NCBI GenBank assembly: GCA_934045905.1
Contig: OW203762.1
Span: 4,340,001 to 4,404,000, forward strand
DNA from: Leuctra nigra
Lineage: Eukaryota > Arthropoda > Insecta > Plecoptera > Leuctridae
DNA: 64,000 nt
Direction of reading: 5' to 3'
The notes under the pieces are model-generated. The model saw only the letters and a list, made by a program, of their open reading frames with translations. It made no database searches and had not been told where the DNA came from. Below are positions 52,491 to 64,000 of this stretch, piece after piece (the stretch's first letter is position 1; each line of letters starts with the position of its first letter). The position numbers were made by a program, and so were the translations under genes.

Positions 52491-54578
52491 CGTCTAATTA
52501 TATCACGGAACAGGTTTGGCTCAGAAGTAACGCTCTATTCAGGGATCATTTCATGTCTCTCTGTGTTACCTTATAGGATAAGCGTAGACCTTCAATCAAT
52601 AACGTCTAATTATATCACGGAACAGGTTTGGCTCATAAGTAACGCTCTATTCAGGGATCATTTCATGTCTCTCTGTGTTACCTTAAGGGATAAACGTAGA
52701 ACTTCAATCAAGAACGTCTAATTATATCACGGAACAGGTTTGGCTCAGAAGTAACGCTCTATTCAGGGATCATTTCATGTCTCTCTGTGTTACCTTATAG
52801 GATAAGCGTAGAACTTCAATCAAGAACGTCTTATTATATCACGGAACAGGTTTGGCTCAGAAGTAACGCTCTATTCAGGGATCTTTTCATGTTTCTCTGT
52901 GGTACCTTATAGGATAAACGTAGAACTTCAATCAAGAACGTCAAATTATATCACGGAACAGGTTTGGCTCAGAAGTAACGCTCTATTCAGGGATCATTTC
53001 ATGTTTCTCTGTGGTACCTTATGGGATAAACGTAGAACTTCAATCAAGAACGTCTAATTATATCACGGAACAGGTTTGGCTCAGAAGTAACGCTCTATTC
53101 AGGGATCATTTCATGTCTCTCTGTGTTACCTAATGGGATAAACGTAGAACTTCAATCAAGAACGTCTTATTATATCACGGAACAGGTTTGGCTCAGAAGT
53201 AACGCTCTATTCAGGGATCATTTCATGTTTTTCTGTGTTACCTTATGGGATAAACGTAGAACTTCAATCAAGAACGTCTAATTATATCACGGAACAGGTT
53301 TTGCTCAGAAGTAACGCTCTATTCAGGGATCATTTCATGTCTCTCTGTGTTACCTTATAGGATAAACTTAAAACTTTAATCAAGAACGTCTAATTATATC
53401 ACGGAACAGGTTTGGCTCAGAAGTAACGCTCTATTCAGGAATCATTTCATGTCTCTCTGTGTTTCCTCATGGGATAAACATAGAACTTCAATCAAGAACG
53501 TCTAATTATATCACGGAACAGGTTTGGCTCAGAAGTAACGCTCTATTCAGGGATCATTTCATGTCTCTCTGTGTTACCTTATGGGATAAACGTAAATTTC
53601 AGTCAAGAACGTCTAATTATATCACGGAACAGGTTCGGCTCAGAAGTAACGCTCTATTCAGGGATCATTTCATGTCTCTCTGTGTTACCTTATAGGATAA
53701 ACGTAAATTTCAGTCAAGAACGTCTAATTATATCACGGAACAGGTTTGGCTCAGAAGTAACGCTCTATTCAGGGGTCATTTTATGTCTCTCTGTGTTACC
53801 TTATGGGATAAACGTAGATCTTTAATTAAGAACGTTTAATTATATCACGGAACAGGCTTAGCTCAGAAGTAACGCTCTATTCAGGAATCATTTCATGTCT
53901 CTCTGTGTTTTCTTATGGGATAAACGTAGAACTTCAATCAAGAACGTCTAATTATATCACGGAACAGGTTTGGCTCAGAAGTAACGCTCTATTCAGGGAT
54001 CATTTCATGTCTGTGTTACCTTATAGGATAAACTTAAGACTTCAATCAAGAACGTCTATATATATCACGGAACAGGTTTGGCTCAGAAGTAACGCTCTAT
54101 TCAGGGATCATTTCATGTCTCTCTGTGTTACCTAATGGGATAAACGTTGAACTTCAATCAAGAACGTCTAATTATATCACGGAACAGGTTTGGCTCAGAA
54201 GTAACGCTTTATTCAGGGATCCTTTAATGTCTCACTGAGTTACCTTATGGGATAAACGTAGACCTTCAACAAGAACGTCTAATTATATCAGGGAACAGGT
54301 TTTGCTCAGAAGTACGCTCTTTTCAGGAATCATTTCATGTCTCTGTGTTACTTTATACGATAAACGTAAAACTTCAGTCAAGAACTTCTAATTATATCAC
54401 GGAACAGGTTTGGCTCAGAAGTAACGCTCTATTCAGGAATCATTTCATGTATCTCTGTGTTACCTTATGGGATAAACGTAGAACTTCAATCAAGAACGTC
54501 TTGATAATGATGGAAAATTTAGTGAATCTCTCACTTAGGGATGGTGTTTTGGAGGTAACCTGCGAAATAAAAACGCGC

Positions 54579-54650
54579 ACCCCGACTGGGAACCGAACCC
54601 AGATCCTTCGGGTTTCCGGCCCTATGCTTTAACCATTAAGCTATCGGGAC
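54579..54650 (-). other. tRNA-like head of the SINE, minus strand
   Basis: Folds as a near-complete cloverleaf on the minus strand: acceptor GTCCCGA / TCGGGGT, D-stem GCTT...AAGC, T-arm CTGGG-TTCGGTT-CCCAG. The anticodon arm is damaged (C at position 33, A-G mismatch in the stem), so it is a SINE head rather than a working tRNA; the formal anticodon would be GGA. Confidence 0.6.
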
Positions 54651-55308
54651 GCATTCTTAATCAGCAGGTTGGGTTGCCATACAACTCTTGCGAGTCCGAG
54701 TATCTGACCTATACACGAAGACTGAAGCACTTCGACTTCATTTGACAACGTGAATACATCTCTCTCGAATGGCTATGCTCAAACTTCTGAGCTACGAGTG
54801 GATTGTTTGATAATGATGGAAAATTTAGTGAATCTCTCACTTAGGGATGGTGTTTTGGAGGTAACCTGCGAAATAAAAACGCGCACCCCGACTGGGAACC
54901 GAACCCAAAAAAAGCTCAAACTTCTGAGCTACGAGTGGATTGTTTGATAATGATGGAAAATTTAGTGAATCTCTCACTTAGGGATGGTGTTTTGGAGGTA
55001 ACCTGCGAAATAAAAACGCGCACCCCGACTGGGAACCGAACCCACAGGTTATGGGTTCGGTTCCCAGTCGGGGTGCGCGTTTTTATTTCGCAGGTTACCT
55101 CCAAAACACCATCCCTAAGTGAGAGATTCACTAAATTTTCCATCATTATCAAACAATCCACTCGTAGCTCAGAAGTTTGAGCATAGCCATTCGAGAGAGA
55201 TGTATTCACGTTGTCAAATGAAGTCGAAGTGCTTCAGTCTTCGTGTATAGGTCAGATACTCGGACTCGCAAGAGTTGTATGGCAACCCAACCTGCTGATT
55301 AAGAATGC

Positions 55309-55380
55309 GTCCCGATAGCTTAATGGTTAAAGCATAGGGCCGGAAACCCGAAGGATCTGGGTTCGTTTCCCAGTCGGGGT
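55309..55380 (+). other. tRNA-like head of the SINE, plus strand
   Basis: Same cloverleaf as the minus-strand copy at 54579-54650, with T-loop TTCGTTT. It lies at the outer end of the right arm of the palindrome. Confidence 0.6.
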
Positions 55381-56195
55381 GCGCGTTTTTATTTCGCAGG
55401 TTACCTCCAAGAACGTCTTATTATATCACGGAACAGGTTTGGCTCAGAAGTAACGCTCTATTCAGGGATCATTTCATGTTTCTCTGTGGTACCTTATGGG
55501 ATAAACGTAGATCTTTAATTAAGAACGTTTAATTATATCACGGAACAGGTTTAGCTCAGAAGTAACGCTCTATTCAGGAATCATTTCATGTCTCTCTGTG
55601 TTTTCTTATGGGATAAACGTAGAACTTCAATCAAGAACGTCTAATTATATCACGGAACAGGTTTGGCTCAGAAGTAACGCTCTATTCAGGGATCATTTCA
55701 TGTCTGTGTTACCTTATAGGATAAACTTAAGACTTCAATCAAGAACGTCTATATATATCACGGAACAGGTTTGGCTCAGAAGTAACGCTCTATTCAGGGA
55801 TCATTTCATGTCTCTCTGTGTTACCTAATGGGATAAACGTAGAACTTCAATCAAGAACGTCTAATTATATCACGGAACAGGTTTGGCTCAGAAGTAACGC
55901 TTTATTCAGGGATCCTTTAATGTCTCACTGAGTTACCTTATGGGATACACGTAGACCTTCAACAAGAACGTCTAATTATATCAGGGAACAGGTTTTGCTC
56001 AGAAGTACGCTCTTTTCAGGAATCATTTCATGTCTCTGTGTTACTTTATACGATAAACGTAAAACTTCAGTCAAGAACTTCTAATTATATCACGGAACAG
56101 GTTTGGCTCAGAAGTAACGCTCTATTCAGGAATCATTTCATGTATCTCTGTGTTACCTTATGGGATAAACGTAGAACTTCAATCAAGAACGTCTT

Positions 56196-57100
56196 GATAA
56201 TGATGGAAAATTTAGTGAATCTCTCACTTAGGGATGGTGTTTTGGAGGTAACCTGCGAAATAAAAACGCGCACCCCGACTGGGAACCGAACCCAGATCCT
56301 TCGGGTTTCCGGCCCTATGCTTTAACCATTAAGCTATCGGGACGCATTCTTAATCAGCAGGTTGGGTTGCCATACAACTCTTGCGAGTCCGAGTATCTGA
56401 CCTATACACGAAGACTGAAGCACTTCGACTTCATTTGACAACGTGAATACATCTCTCTCGAATGGCTATGCTCAAACTTCTGAGCTACGAGTGGATTGTT
56501 TGATAATGATGGAAAATTTAGTGAATCTCTCACTTAGGGATGGTGTTTTGGAGGTAACCTGCGAAATAAAAACGCGCACCCCGACTGGGAACCGAACCCA
56601 AAAAAAGCTCAAACTTCTGAGCTACGAGTGGATTGTTTGATAATGATGGAAAATTTAGTGAATCTCTCACTTAGGGATGGTGTTTTGGAGGTAACCTGCG
56701 AAATAAAAACGCGCACCCCGACTGGGAACCGAACCCACAGGTTATGGGTTCGGTTCCCAGTCGGGGTGCGCGTTTTTATTTCGCAGGTTACCTCCAAAAC
56801 ACCATCCCTAAGTGAGAGATTCACTAAATTTTCCATCATTATCAAACAATCCACTCGTAGCTCAGAAGTTTGAGCATAGCCATTCGAGAGAGATGTATTC
56901 ACGTTGTCAAATGAAGTCGAAGTGCTTCAGTCTTCGTGTATAGGTCAGATACTCGGACTCGCAAGAGTTGTATGGCAACCCAACCTGCTGATTAAGAATG
57001 CGTCCCGATAGCTTAATGGTTAAAGCATAGGACCGGAAACCCGAAGGATCTGGGTTCGTTTCCCAGTCGGGGTGCGCGTTTTTATTTCGCAGGTTACCTC
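56196..57100. mobile_element. Palindromic cluster of tRNA-SINE copies, insertion 2 (duplicate of insertion 1)
   Basis: Copy of 54503-55407 offset by 1693 bp with the same flanking CAAGAACGTCTT (56184-56195 and 57101-57112) and the same internal breakpoints, so it arose by duplication and not by independent insertion. Contains tRNA-like heads at 56272-56343 (minus) and 57002-57073 (plus); the plus one has an extra change (AGGACCGG for AGGGCCGG). Confidence 0.8.
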
Positions 57101-59599
57101 CAAGAACGTCTTATTATATCACGGAACAGGTTTGGCTCAGAAGTAACGCTCTATTCAGGGATCATTTCATGTTTCTCTGTGGTACCTTATGGGATAAACG
57201 TAGAACTTCAATCAAGAACGTCTAATTATATCACGGAACAGGTTTGGCTCAGAAGTAACGCTCTGTTCAGGGATCATTTCTTGTTTCTCTGTGATACCTT
57301 ATGGGATAAACGTAGAACTTCAATCAAGAACGTCTAATTATATCACGGAACAGGTTTGGCTCAGAAGTAACGCTCTATTCAGGGATCATTTCATGTCTCT
57401 CTGTGTTACCTTATAGGATAAGCGTAGACCTTCAATCAATAACGTCTAATTATATCACGGAACAGGTTTGGCTCAGAAGTAACGCTCGATTCAGGGATCA
57501 TTTCATGTCTCTCTGTGTTACCTTATGGGATAAACGTAGAACTTCAATCAAGAACGTCTAATTATATCACGGAACAGGTTTGGCTCAGAAGTACGCTCTT
57601 TTCAGGAATCATTTCATGGCTCTGTGTTACTTTATAGGATAAACGTAAAACTTCAGTCAAGAACTTCTAATTATATCACGGAACAGGTTTGGCTCAAAAG
57701 AAACGCTCTATTTAGGGATCATTTCATGTCTCTCTGTGTAACCTTATGGGATAAACGTAGAACTTCAATCAATAACTCTAATTATATCACGGAACAGGTT
57801 TGGCTCAGAAGTAACGCTCTATTCAGGGATCATTTCATGTCTCTCTGTGTGACTTTATAGGATAAACGTAGAACTTCAATCAAGAACGTCTAATTATATC
57901 ACGGAACAGGTTTGGCTCAGAAGTAACGCTCTATTCAGGTTTCATTTCATGTCTATCTGTGTTACCTTATGGGATAAGCGTAGAACTTCAATCAAGAACG
58001 TCTAAATATATCACGAAACAGGTTTGGCTCAGAAGAACCGCTCTATTCAGGTTTCATTTCATGTCTCTCTGTGTTACCTTATAGGATAAACGTAGAACTT
58101 CAATCAAGAACGTGTTATTATATCACGAAACAGGTTTGGCTCAGAAGTAACGCTTTATTCAGGGATCCTTTGATGTCTCTCTGAGTTACCTTATGGGATA
58201 AACGTAGACCTTCAACAAGAACGTCTAATTATATCAGGGAACAGGTTTTGCTCAGAAGTACGCTCTTTTCAGGAATCATTTCATGTCTCTGTGTTACTTT
58301 ATAGGATAAACGTAAAACTTCAGTCAAGAACTTCTAATTATATCACGGAACAGGTTTGGCTCAGAAGTCGCGCTCTATTCAGGAATCATTTCATATATCT
58401 CTGTGTTACCTTATGGGATAAACGTAGAACTTCAATCAAGAACGTCTTATTATATCACGGAACAGGTTTGGCTCAGAAGTAACGCTCTATTCAGGGATCT
58501 TTTCATGTTTCTCTGTGGTACCTTATGGGATAAACGTAGAACTTCAATCAAGAACGTCTAATTATATCACGGAACAGGTTTGGCTCAGAAGTAACGCTCT
58601 ATTCAGGGATCATTTCATGTCTCTCTGTGTTACCTAATGGGATAAACGTAGAACTTCAATCAAGAACGTCTTATTATATCACGGAACAGGTTTGGCTCAG
58701 AAGTAACGCTCTATTCAGGGATCATTTCATGTTTTTCTGTGTTACCTTATGGGATAAACGTAGAACTTCAATCAAGAACGTCTAATTATATCACGGAACA
58801 GGTTTTGCTCAGAAGTAACGCTCTATTCAGGGATCATTTCATGTCTCTCTGTGTTACCTTATGGGATAAACGTAAATTTCAGTCAAGAACGTCTAATTAT
58901 ATCACGGAACAGGTTCGGCTCAGAAGTAACGCTCTATTCAGGGATCATTTCATGTCTCTCTGTGTTACCTTATAGGATAAACGTAAATTTCAGTCAAGAA
59001 CGTCTAATTATATCACGGAACAGGTTTGGCTCAGAAGTAACGCTCTATTCAGGGATCATTTTATGTCTCTCTGTGTTACCTTATGGGATAAACGTAGATC
59101 TTCAATTAAGAACGTTTAATTATATCACGGAACAGGTTTAGCTCAGAAGTAACGCTCTATTCAGGAATCATTTCATGTCTTTCTGTGTTTTCTTATGGGA
59201 TAAACGTAGAACTTCAATCAAGAACGTCTAATTATATCACGGAACAGGTTTGGCTCAGAAGTAACGCTCTATTCAGGGATCATTTCATGTCTGTGTTACC
59301 TTATAGGATAAACTTAAGACTTCAATCAAGAACGTCTATATATATCACGGAACAGGTTTGGCTCAGAAGTAACGCTCTATTCAGGGATCATTTCATGTCT
59401 CTCTGTGTTACCTAATGGGATAAACGTAGAACTTCAATCAAGAACGTCTAATTATATCACGGAACAGGTTTGGCTCAGAAGTAACGCTTTATTCAGGGAT
59501 CCTTTGATGTCTCACTGAGTTACCTTATGGGATAAACGTAGACCTTCAACAAGAACGTCTAATTATATCAGGGAACAGGTTTTGCTCAGAAGTACGCTC

Positions 59600-62500
59600 T
59601 TTTCAGGAATCATTTCATGTCTCTGTGTTACTTTATGCGATAAACGTAAAACTTCAGTCAAGAACTTCTAATTATATCACGGAACAGGTTTGGCTCAGAA
59701 GTAACGCTCTATTCAGGAATCATTTCATGTATCTCTGTGTTACCTTATGGGATAAACGTAGAACTTCAATCAAGAACGTCTTATTATATCACGGAACAGG
59801 TTTGGCTCAGAAGTAACGCTCTATTCAGGGATCATTTCATGTTTCTCTGTGGTACCTTATGGGATAAACGTAGAACTTCAATCAAGAACGTCTAATTATA
59901 TCACGGAACAGGTTTGGCTCAGAAGTAACGCTCTATTCAGGGATCATTTCTTGTTTCTCTGTGATACCTTATGGGATAAACGTAGAACTTCAATCAAGAA
60001 CGTCTAATTATATCACGGAACAGGTTTGGCTCAGAAGTAACGCTCTATTCAGGGATCATTTCATGTCTCTCTGTGTTACCTTATAGGATAAGCGTAGACC
60101 TTCAATCAATAACGTCTAATTATATCACGGAACAGGTTTGGCTCAGAAGTAACGCTCGATTCAGGGATCATTTCATGTCTCTCTGTGTTACCTTATGGGA
60201 TAAACGTAGAACTTCAATCAAGAACGTCTAATTATATCACGGAACAGGTTTGGCTCAGAAGTACGCTCTTTTCAGGAATCATTTCATGGCTCTGTGTTAC
60301 TTTATAGGATAAACGTAAAACTTCAGTCAAGAACTTCTAATTATATCACGGAACAGGTTTGGCTCAAAAGTAACGCTCTATTTAGGGATCATTTCATGTC
60401 TCTCTGTGTAACCTTATGGGATAAACGTAGAACTTCATTCAATAACTCTAATTATATCACGGAACAGGTTTAGCTCAGAAGTAACGCTCTATTCAGGGAT
60501 CATTTCATGTCTCTCTGTGTGACTTTATAGGATAAACGTAGAACTTCAATCAAGAACGTCTAATTATATCACGGAACAGGTTTGGCTCAGAAGTCACGCT
60601 CTATTCAGGGATCATTTCATGTCTATCTGTGTTACCTTATGGGATAAGCGTAGAACTTCAATCAAGAACGTCTAAATATATCACGGAACAGGTTTGGCTA
60701 AGAAGTAACACTCTATTCAGGTTTCATTTCATGTCTCTCTGTGTTACCTTATAGGATAAACGTAGAACTTCAATCAAGAACGTGTTATTATATCACGAAA
60801 CAGGTTTGGCTCAGAAGTAACGCTCTATTCAGGGATCATTTCATGTCTCTCTGTGTTACCTTATGGGATAAACGTAGAACATCAATCAAGAACGTCTTAT
60901 TTTATCACGGAACAGGTTTGGCTCAGAAGTAACGCTCTATTCAGGGATCATTTCATGTCTCTCTGTGTTACCTTATGGGATAAACGTAGAACTTCAATCA
61001 AGAACGTCTAATTATATCACGGAACAGGTTTGGCTCAGAAGTAACGCTCTATTCAGGGATCATTTCATGTCTCTCTGTGTTACCTTATGGGATAAACGTA
61101 GAACTTCAATCAAGAACGTCTAATTATATCACGGAACAGGTTTGGCTCAGAAGTTACGCTCTATTCAGGGATCATTTCATGTCTCTCTGTGTTACCTTAT
61201 AGGATAAACTTAAAACTTTAATCAAGAACGTCTAATTATATCACGGAAAAGGTTTGGCTCAGAAGTAACGCTCTTTTCAGGGATAATTTCATGTCTCTCT
61301 GTGTGACCTTATAAAATAAACGTAGAACTTTAATCAAGAACGTCTTATTATATCACGGAACAGGTTTTTGCTCAGAAGTAACGATCTATTCAGGGATCAT
61401 TTCATGTCTCTCTGTGTTACCTTATGGGATAAACGTAGAACTTCAATTAAGAACGTCTTATTATATCACGGAACAGGTTTTGCTCAGAAGTAACGATCTA
61501 TTCAGGGATCATTTCATGTCTCTTTGTGTTACCTTATGGGATAAACGTAGAACTTCAATCAAGAACGTCTAATTATATCACGGAACAGGTTTGGCTCAGA
61601 AGTAACGCTCTATTCAGGAATCATTTCATGTATCTCTGTGTTACCTTATGGGATAAACGTAGAACTTCAATCAAGAACGTCTTATTATATCACGGAACAG
61701 GTTTGGCTCAGAAGTAACGCTCTATTCAGGGATCATTTCATGTTTCTCTGTGGTACCTTATGGGATAAACGTAGAACTTCAATCAAGAACGTCTAATTAT
61801 ATCACGGAACAGGTTTGGCTCAGAAGTAACGCTCTATTCAGGGATCATTTCTTGTTTCTCTGTGATACCTAATGGGATAAACGTAGAACTTCAATCAAGA
61901 ACGTCTAATTATATCACGGAACAGGTTTGGCTCAGAAGTAACGCTCTATTCAGGGATCATTTCATGTCTCTCTGTGTTACCTTATAGGATAAGCGTAGAC
62001 CTTCAATCAATAACGTCTAATTATATCACGGAACAGGTTTGGCTCAGAAGTAACGCTCGATTCAGGGATCATTTCATGTCTCTCTGTGTTACCTTATGGG
62101 ATAAACGTAGAACTTCAATCAAGAACGTCTAATTATATCACGGAACAGGTTTGGCTCAGAAGTACGCTCTTTTCAGGAATCATTTCATGGCTCTGTGTTA
62201 CTTTATAGGATAAACGTAAAACTTCAGTCAAGAACTTCTAATTATATCACGGAACAGGTTTGGCTCAAAAGTAACGCTCTATTTAGGGATCATTTCATGT
62301 CTCTCTGTGTAACCTTATGGGATAAACGTAGAACTTCAATCAATAACTCTAATTATATCACGGAACAGGTTTGGCTCAGAAGTAACGCTCTATTCAGGGA
62401 TCATTTCACGTCTCTCTGTGTGACTTTATAGGATAAACGTAGAACTTCAATCAAGAACGTCTAATTATATCACGGAACAGGTTTGGCTCAGAAGTCACGC

Positions 62501-63420
62501 TCTATTCAGGGATCATTTCATGTCTATCTGTGTTACCTTATGGAATAAGCGAAGAACTTCAATCAAGAACGTCTAAATATATCACGGAACAGGTTTGGCT
62601 CAGAAGTAACGCTCTATTCAGGTTTCATTTCATGTCTCTCTGTGTTACCTTATAGGATAAACGTAGAACTTCAATCAAGAACGTGTTATTATATCACGAA
62701 ACAGGTTTGGCTCAGAAGTAACGCTCTATTCAGGGATCATTTCATGTCTCTCTGTGTTACCTTATGGGATAAACGTAGAACATCAATCAAGAACGTCTTA
62801 TTTTATCACGGAACAGGTTTGGCTCAGAAGTAACGCTCTATTCAGGGATCATTTCATGTCTCTCTGTGTTACCTTATGGGATAAACGTAGAACTTCAATC
62901 AAGAACGTCTAATTATATCACGGAACAGGTTTGGCTCAGAAGTAACGCTCTATTCAGGGATCATTTCATGTCTCTCTGTGTTACCTTATGGGATAAACGT
63001 AGAACTTCAATCAAGAACGTCTAATTATATCACGGAACAGGTTTGGCTCAGAAGTTACGCTCTATTCAGGGATCATTTCATGTCTCTCTGTGTTACCTTA
63101 TAGGATAAACTTAAAACTTTAATCAAGTACGTCTAATTATATCACGAAAAAGGTTTGGCTCAGAAGTAACGCTCTTTTCAGGGATAATTTCATGTCTCTC
63201 TGTGTGACCTTATGAAATAAACGTAGAACTTTAATCAAGAACGTCTTATTATATCACGGAACAGGTTTTTGCTCAGAAGTAACGATCTATTCAGGGATCA
63301 TTTCATGTCTCTCTGTGTTACCTTATGGGATAAACGTAGAACTTCAATTAAGAACGTCTTATTATATCACGGAACAGGTTTTGCTCAGAAGTAACGATCT
63401 ATTCAGGGATCATTTCATGT
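59600..63420. repeat. Duplication of about 1901 bp in the satellite
   Basis: A run of variant monomers (ATTTCTTGTTTCTCTGTGAT, CATGGCTCTGTGTTAC, AATCAATAACTCTAATT, AACGTGTTATTATATCACGA) occurs in the same order twice, offset by about 1901 bp (for example near 59940 and 61850). Confidence 0.8.
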
Positions 63421-64000
63421 CTCTTTGTGTTACCTTATGGGATAAACGTAGAACTTCAATCAAGAACGTCTAATTATATCACGGAACAGGTTTGGCTCAG
63501 AAGTAACGCTCTATTCAGGGATCATTTCATGTCTCTCTGTGTTACCTTATGGGATAAACGTAGAACTTCAATCAAGAACGTCTAATTATATCACGGAACA
63601 GGTTTTGCTCAGAAGTACCGCTCTATTCAGGGATCATTTCATGTCTCTCTGTGTTACCTTATGGGATAATCGTAGAACTTCAATCAAGAACGTCTAATTA
63701 TATCACGGAACAGGTTTGGCTCAGAAGTAACGCTCTATTCATTAATCATTTCATGTCTCTCTGTGTTACCTTAAAGCATAAACGTAAAACTTCAGTCAAG
63801 AACGTCTAATTATATCACGGAACAGGTTTGGCTCAGAAGCACCGCTCTATTCAGGGATCATTTCATGTCTCTCTGTGTTATATTATGGGATAAACGTAGA
63901 ACTTTAATCAAGAACGTCTAATTATATCACGGAACAGGTTTGGCTCAGAAGTTACGCTCTATTCAGGGATCATTTCATGTCTCTCTGTGATACCTTATAG

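Larger units (their letters stand above)
54503..55407. mobile_element. Palindromic cluster of tRNA-SINE copies, insertion 1
   Basis: A 905-bp insertion in one satellite monomer, flanked by the 12-bp duplication CAAGAACGTCTT (54491-54502 and 55408-55419). From the left it holds minus-strand SINE copies (one nearly complete, two partial, joined by short A runs), then an inverted plus-strand copy. The arm 54551-54906 is the reverse complement of 55052-55407. Around the centre (CAGGTTA at about 55045-55051), GACTGGGAACCGAACCCA faces TGGGTTCGGTTCCCAGTC. The SINE body contains GTTACCTCCAAAACACCATC and ends TTTTCCATCATTATC. Confidence 0.8.
53780..57170. repeat. 1693-bp duplication including the SINE palindrome
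   Basis: Two consecutive blocks with near-identical satellite variants and the same inserted SINE cluster (54503-55407 and 56196-57100), offset by 1693 bp throughout. Confidence 0.88.
38917..64000. repeat. 112-bp satellite array inside Ir25a intron 2
   Basis: Head-to-tail monomers of usually 112 bp, each with the block ATCACGGAACAGGTTTGGCT then CAGAAGTAACGCTCTATTCA and TCATTTCATGTCTCTCTGTG. About 200 monomers occupy the array after subtracting two 905-bp insertions, and it runs off the window. Common variants are TTATAGGA/TTATGGGA, CTAATTATA/CTTATTATA and a 111-bp form with CGTAAATTTCAG. Local deletions (GAAGTACGCTCTTTTC; CATGTCTGTG) mark sublineages. Open frames across it are by-products of the repeat: 112 is not a multiple of three, and the same sequence appears in all frames. 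Confidence 0.95.

Noticed and set aside
54345..56902. Frames translating the SINE cluster (LIMMENLVNLSLRDGVLEVT and similar)
   Set aside because: The same peptide occurs on both strands because the sequence is palindromic SINE DNA. No gene is implied.
39388..62833. Many apparent proteins of 60-210 residues beginning MLPYGINVELQ and similar
   Set aside because: They are translations of the 112-bp satellite, present in every frame, with no independent coding signal.
38917..64000. CRISPR-like array of regularly spaced repeats
   Set aside because: The whole 112-bp unit is repeated, without unique spacers, and the context is eukaryotic. It is a satellite.

Overview
This is animal nuclear DNA, AT-rich and almost entirely repetitive, from the start of one gene. 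Two short exons (coding part 11752-11842, and 38583-38735) join in phase into the N-terminus of an ionotropic receptor of the Ir25a type: signal peptide, then QNINILFINDASN and AAKALEALLNYLRLN. This points to a protostome, most likely an insect or other arthropod; the order cannot be read from the window. Intron 1 is 26.7 kb and intron 2 runs past the window end (over 25 kb). No other host gene is supported.

Layout. 1-11 kb (upstream of the gene): layered transposon debris. It holds hAT-type non-autonomous elements (one with a perfect 8-bp target duplication, one with an unoccupied paralogous site), fold-back elements, tRNA-derived SINEs, two copies of one interspersed repeat with other elements nested inside, a rearranged Ty3/gypsy element that keeps gag, and a 5'-truncated LINE. 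11.75-38.58 kb (intron 1): a nearly perfect fold-back element, a minus-strand LTR with primer binding site, then a (TCTA)n microsatellite carrying four full-length Tx1/L1-type LINEs head to tail plus two 5'-truncated copies, then more MITEs, one of them ending about 50 bp before the exon 2 acceptor. 38.9-64 kb (intron 2): a 112-bp satellite of about 200 monomers with several generations of higher-order duplication, interrupted twice by the same palindromic tRNA-SINE insertion.

The most unusual part is the LINE array. Each unit is about 5.0 kb, with ORF1 (410 aa, CCHC knuckle) and ORF2 (1151 aa, APE endonuclease, reverse transcriptase, C-terminal CCHC). The two ORFs lie in the same frame, separated by TAATAA immediately before the ORF2 ATG. 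Units are separated by poly(A) and exactly 22 nt of TCTA repeat. Copies 1-3 are intact; copy 4 has a 1-nt frameshift and a templated-looking insertion. This suggests an element that targets TCTA microsatellites and stacks on itself, or an array amplified by unequal exchange.

The satellite array preserves an order of events: a SINE palindrome inserted into one monomer (12-bp target duplication; an uninterrupted paralogous monomer at 59771-59782), then a 1693-bp block containing it was duplicated.
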